Below are positions 61,640-64,000 of a stretch of 64,000 bases of DNA, in pieces. A program made the position numbers and the translations under genes. The DNA is from DATBRG01 sp036560445 (GTDB taxonomy: Bacteria; Pseudomonadota; Gammaproteobacteria; Burkholderiales; Methylophilaceae). The first letter of the stretch is position 1. The number at the start of each line of letters is the position of its first letter. The stretch spans positions 58,474 to 122,473 of the forward strand of contig DATBRG010000027.1 of assembly GCA_036560445.1 (NCBI GenBank), given 5' to 3'. The notes beneath the pieces were generated by a model. It was not told where the DNA came from. It saw nothing but the letters and a program-made list of their open reading frames with translations, and did no database searches.

Positions 61640-62617
61640 ATGAGCGCATGGCTGCAAAAACATTGGTACCGCTTGAGCTTATGGCATCTTCTGCTAGTTC
61701 CCCTGTCATGGCTATTCTGGCTGTTATCCAGCTTGCGTCGTTTGGGCTATAAAAGCGGATTGCTCTCTACATATAAGCTGCCAGTCCCTGTTATCGTCAT
61801 TGGTAATATTAGCGTCGGTGGTACTGGTAAAACACCATTGGTCATCTGGATGGCGCAGAAGTTGAAAGTGGCAGGGTACCGCCCGGGAATTGTCAGTCGT
61901 GGCTATGCTGGTAGCATTGACGCGGTATCACCAGTCACTGTGGATAGTGACCCTGGTAACTTGGGTGATGAGCCAGTGCTGTTGGCAAAACGTAGTGCCT
62001 GTCCTGTTTGGGTTGGGCGTGATCGGGTGGCCGCAGCAAAGGCTCTGTTAAAGGCTAATCCTGAGTGCAATGTGATTGTTAGTGATGATGGTTTGCAACA
62101 CTACAGATTACAGCGTGATATTGAAGTGGCGGTGGTGGATGGGCAGAGGGGTTTTGGCAACGGCAGGCTGATCCCAGCTGGGCCATTGCGTGAAGGGCCC
62201 GCACGCTTAAGACAGGTGGATGCTGTTGTATATAATGGAGGTCATCCTGCATCTGGTGCATTTGCCATGCATCTTGAAAGTGCAGCTTTCCATAACCTGC
62301 TTGAGCCAGCCAAAACTGCGACAGCAAAAGATTTCTCCGGGCAAGTTATTTACGCTATTGCTGCTATCGGCAACCCGGCACGGTTTTTTCAGCGCCTGGC
62401 AGGTTTAGGCTTGCGGTTTCAACAACACGCCTTCCCTGATCATCATGCATATCAGCCTGCTGATTTACAAAACATAGCGGCAGGTACGATACTGATGACA
62501 GAAAAAGATGCCGTAAAATGTATGGCATTCGCAAAAGAAAATTGGTGGTATCTGCCTGTTAGCGCAGTCGTTGAGCCAGGGTTGGCTGAGTTGATTATGA
62601 ATAAACTAAGGAATTGA
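61640..62617 (+). CDS. lpxK: Tetraacyldisaccharide 4'-kinase LpxK
   Basis: LpxK phosphorylates the lipid A disaccharide at the 4' position on the inner face of the inner membrane. The 325-residue protein has an N-terminal membrane anchor helix, Walker A GNISVGGTGKTPLVIW and the conserved NVIVSDDGLQHYRLQRD. The start is set at ATG 61640 (MSAWLQKHW); the open frame runs back into msbA but the family begins here. Confidence 0.97.
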   Translation: MSAWLQKHWYRLSLWHLLLVPLSWLFWLLSSLRRLGYKSGLLSTYKLPVPVIVIGNISVGGTGKTPLVIWMAQKLKVAGYRPGIVSRGYAGSIDAVSPVTVDSDPGNLGDEPVLLAKRSACPVWVGRDRVAAAKALLKANPECNVIVSDDGLQHYRLQRDIEVAVVDGQRGFGNGRLIPAGPLREGPARLRQVDAVVYNGGHPASGAFAMHLESAAFHNLLEPAKTATAKDFSGQVIYAIAAIGNPARFFQRLAGLGLRFQQHAFPDHHAYQPADLQNIAAGTILMTEKDAVKCMAFAKENWWYLPVSAVVEPGLAELIMNKLRN

Positions 62618-62618
62618 G

Positions 62619-62798
62619 ATGGATGCAAAACTGCTGGATATTTTGGTATGCCCAGTATGCAAAGGGCCTCTGGTTTACAAAAAACCAGAGCAGGAATTGA
62701 TTTGCAAACCATGCCGGGTGGCTTATCAGATCAAGGATGATATTCCTGTAATGCTGGAAGACGAAGCGCGCAAACTTCCTGCAGAAGAAGAGGTTTAG
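62619..62798 (+). CDS. Trm112 family small zinc-binding protein (YcaR-like)
   Basis: A 59-residue protein translated from ATG 62619 reads MDAKLLDILVCPVCKGPL at its N-terminus. Four cysteines are in two pairs (CPVC and, 15 residues on, CKPC), as in the Trm112/YcaR family. It lies 1 bp after lpxK and 3 bp before kdsB, the same lpxK-ycaR-kdsB order as in E. coli. The exact role in proteobacteria is unclear; eukaryotic Trm112 activates methyltransferases. Confidence 0.92.
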   Translation: MDAKLLDILVCPVCKGPLVYKKPEQELICKPCRVAYQIKDDIPVMLEDEARKLPAEEEV

Positions 62799-62801
62799 CG
62801 C

Positions 62802-63554
62802 GTGAGCTTCAAGGTCGTCATCCCCGCTAGATACGCTAGTAGTCGCCTACCCAAAAAGCCGTTGCTGGATATTGCTGGCAAGCCCATGGTGATACATGTG
62901 GTTGAACAGGCCTTATCAAGTGGTGCGGAAACAGTTGTGGTAGCTACCGACCATGAGGAGATCGCTCAAGCAGTAAGGCAGCATGGCCACCAAGCGGTGA
63001 TGACGCGCGCAGACCATGCTTCTGGTACTGACCGCATTGCTGAGGTTGCTCAATACTTTCACTGGGCTGATGAGACCATTGTTGTGAATGTACAAGGCGA
63101 TGAGCCATTAATATCGCCACAGTTGATTGAGGAGGTGGCACGCAATCTCGCTCAACATGCTGGGGCTTCCATTGCAACAGCTTGCCATCCTCTTCATGAT
63201 AAGGCGGCTATGCTCAATCCTAATATCGTCAAAGTTGTGATGGATAGTCAGGGTCATGCACTTTATTTCAGTCGTGCTCCGATTCCCTATGGGCGTGATG
63301 CCTTTGCCGCGAAACAGGATATTCCAGCCAGCATGCCGGTATATCGACATATAGGTATTTATGCATACCGTGCGGCTTTTCTTAAGGCTTATGCAGGCTT
63401 GCTGCCCGCGGCTATTGAGCAGTGTGAAGCGCTTGAACAGTTGCGGGCATTGTGGCATGGCTACAAAATCAGCGTGGCGATAACTGAGCATGCGCCTGCT
63501 GCGGGTGTTGATACACAATCTGACCTAGAATACGTACGCAGCATTATTCAATAA
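62802..63554 (+). CDS. kdsB: 3-deoxy-manno-octulosonate cytidylyltransferase (CMP-KDO synthetase)
   Basis: KdsB activates KDO with CTP for addition to lipid A. The 250-residue protein opens with the nucleotidyltransferase motif VVIPARYASSRLPKKPLLDIAGKPMV and contains the conserved NVQGDEPLI and RHIGIYAYRAAFL blocks. The start is GTG, 3 bp after the Trm112-type gene. It is the last gene of the envelope run; the following 200 bp to the tRNA hold no gene. Confidence 0.98.
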   Translation: MSFKVVIPARYASSRLPKKPLLDIAGKPMVIHVVEQALSSGAETVVVATDHEEIAQAVRQHGHQAVMTRADHASGTDRIAEVAQYFHWADETIVVNVQGDEPLISPQLIEEVARNLAQHAGASIATACHPLHDKAAMLNPNIVKVVMDSQGHALYFSRAPIPYGRDAFAAKQDIPASMPVYRHIGIYAYRAAFLKAYAGLLPAAIEQCEALEQLRALWHGYKISVAITEHAPAAGVDTQSDLEYVRSIIQ

Positions 63555-63691
63555 ACAGTAGAATTTATACTCTCATCGGTAGCTGAGAATCTCTAGCTAA
63601 CCCCCTTGATTCAAAAACAAGAATCATGAAATAGTGCGGCTCATGGCGCTATTATTGGCGGCCCTTCCCCAAGATTATTGCCGGATTTGTG

Positions 63692-63721
63692 TTGACATTA
63701 AATCTCACAATTTGCTATAGT
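63692..63721 (+). promoter_or_regulatory. Strong sigma-70 promoter of the initiator tRNA
   Basis: TTGACA at 63692-63697 and TATAGT at 63716-63721 are separated by 18 bp. The -35 is a perfect match. Transcription would start about 25 nt before the mature tRNA 5' end, leaving a short leader for RNase P to remove. Confidence 0.8.
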
Positions 63722-63754
63722 CTCACCTCTCGACGCAGCATATGTCGACGCGGA

Positions 63755-63831
63755 CGCGGGGTGGAGCAGTCTGGCAGCTCGTCGGGCTCATAACCCGAAG
63801 GTCACAGGTTCAAATCCTGTCCCCGCAACCA
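63755..63831 (+). tRNA. Initiator tRNA (fMet, anticodon CAT)
   Basis: This 77-nt cloverleaf has anticodon CAT at 63789-63791. Initiator features are all present: an unpaired C1-A72 at the end of the acceptor stem, three G-C pairs at the base of the anticodon stem (GGG/CCC around CTCATAA), and an encoded CCA at 63829-63831. Confidence 0.98.
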
Positions 63832-64000
63832 ATAATTTTGCAACACCAGAATTTGTACTACCGCTCTTTAACAAGATGAACAACCGATAGGTGTGGGTGC
63901 TTGTGGATTTGGGAAGTCACCGGATGGTCTGGATAACTGTAACAGGTTAGAAGGATTGCAGAAGGCTGACACTCAAGATACAAGTCCTTACACCTTGAAT
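63832..64000 (+). other. Probable rRNA operon leader with boxA antitermination site
   Basis: CGCTCTTTAACA at 63862-63873 matches the rrn boxA element, and the following ACCGATAGGTGTGGGTGC resembles the conserved sequence beyond boxA in proteobacterial rRNA leaders. No terminator separates it from the tRNA. The window ends before any 16S sequence appears, so the rRNA gene itself is inferred. A pre-23S spacer has a similar boxA but would not normally follow a tRNA-fMet with its own promoter. Confidence 0.65.

Noticed and set aside
1..64000. CRISPR arrays, insertion sequences, prophage or integrase genes
   Set aside because: None seen; all long frames are housekeeping or signalling genes and no regularly spaced repeats occur.

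Overview
The window looks like ordinary chromosome from a betaproteobacterium of the Nitrosomonadales type, most plausibly a methylotroph of the Methylophilaceae. This is inferred from several features: ubiquinone-type hydroxylases, Gram-negative envelope genes (lolCD, msbA-lpxK-kdsB), type IV pilus genes, RppH and RNase G, a FolE2-type GTP cyclohydrolase, a RibBX-type riboflavin enzyme, a pyrB with an inactive dihydroorotase partner, and a periplasmic protein closely resembling the methanol-oxidation factor MxaD. There is no insertion sequence, prophage, integrase or CRISPR array. Base composition is near even, with two AT-richer islands around 37.3-37.9 kb and 48.3-48.8 kb.

Layout. 0-8 kb: two ubiquinone hydroxylases, dsbC, convergent pilC-pilB, a cold-shock gene, and icd divergent from rluE. 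8-16 kb: a glutamine amidotransferase, aroC, an MFS transporter, an exported aspartic protease, then folE2 and the xseB-ispA-dxs isoprenoid operon on the minus strand. 16-22.5 kb: a PilZ-like protein, a carboxylesterase, and a tight three-gene cAMP cassette (CHASE2 adenylate cyclase, metallo-beta-lactamase phosphodiesterase, cyclic-nucleotide-binding/rhodanese protein). 22.5-26.5 kb: a GT-C/TPR membrane protein, a cysteine-free type IV pilin with a sigma-54 promoter, and an MxaD-like protein with a YVTN beta-propeller. 26.7-34.4 kb: rppH, psd, ilvI-ilvH-ilvC, a solitary GspE/PilB ATPase, nadC. 34.4-44.4 kb: a GST, nudJ-mnmA, marC, an unrecognised membrane protein, maf-rng, a dynamin-like GTPase and yggS-proC-yggT. 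44.4-48.8 kb: pilT-pilU, an exported metallo-beta-lactamase protein facing a FecR-domain protein, and a zinc-ribbon membrane protein. 48.9-54.4 kb: a minus-strand run ribE-ribBX-yqgE-ruvX-pyrR-pyrB-pyrC'. 54.4-63.6 kb: a plus-strand run lolC-lolD-comEC-exbB-exbD-msbA-lpxK-trm112-kdsB. The window ends with an initiator tRNA behind a strong promoter and a boxA-containing leader that probably opens an rRNA operon.

How the parts connect. Pilus genes are dispersed (pilB-pilC, pilA, pilT-pilU, an extra GspE-like ATPase), and comEC is also present, so twitching and DNA uptake are plausible. The most interesting unit is the cAMP cassette: it encodes synthesis, hydrolysis and sensing of one messenger in a single apparent operon, ending 2 bp from the convergent pilin-glycosylation candidate. 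The envelope run (lipoprotein export, LPS flippase, lipid A kinase, KDO activation) and the pyrimidine/riboflavin run are otherwise conserved housekeeping. All functions are assigned from sequence motifs and family knowledge. No database search was run.
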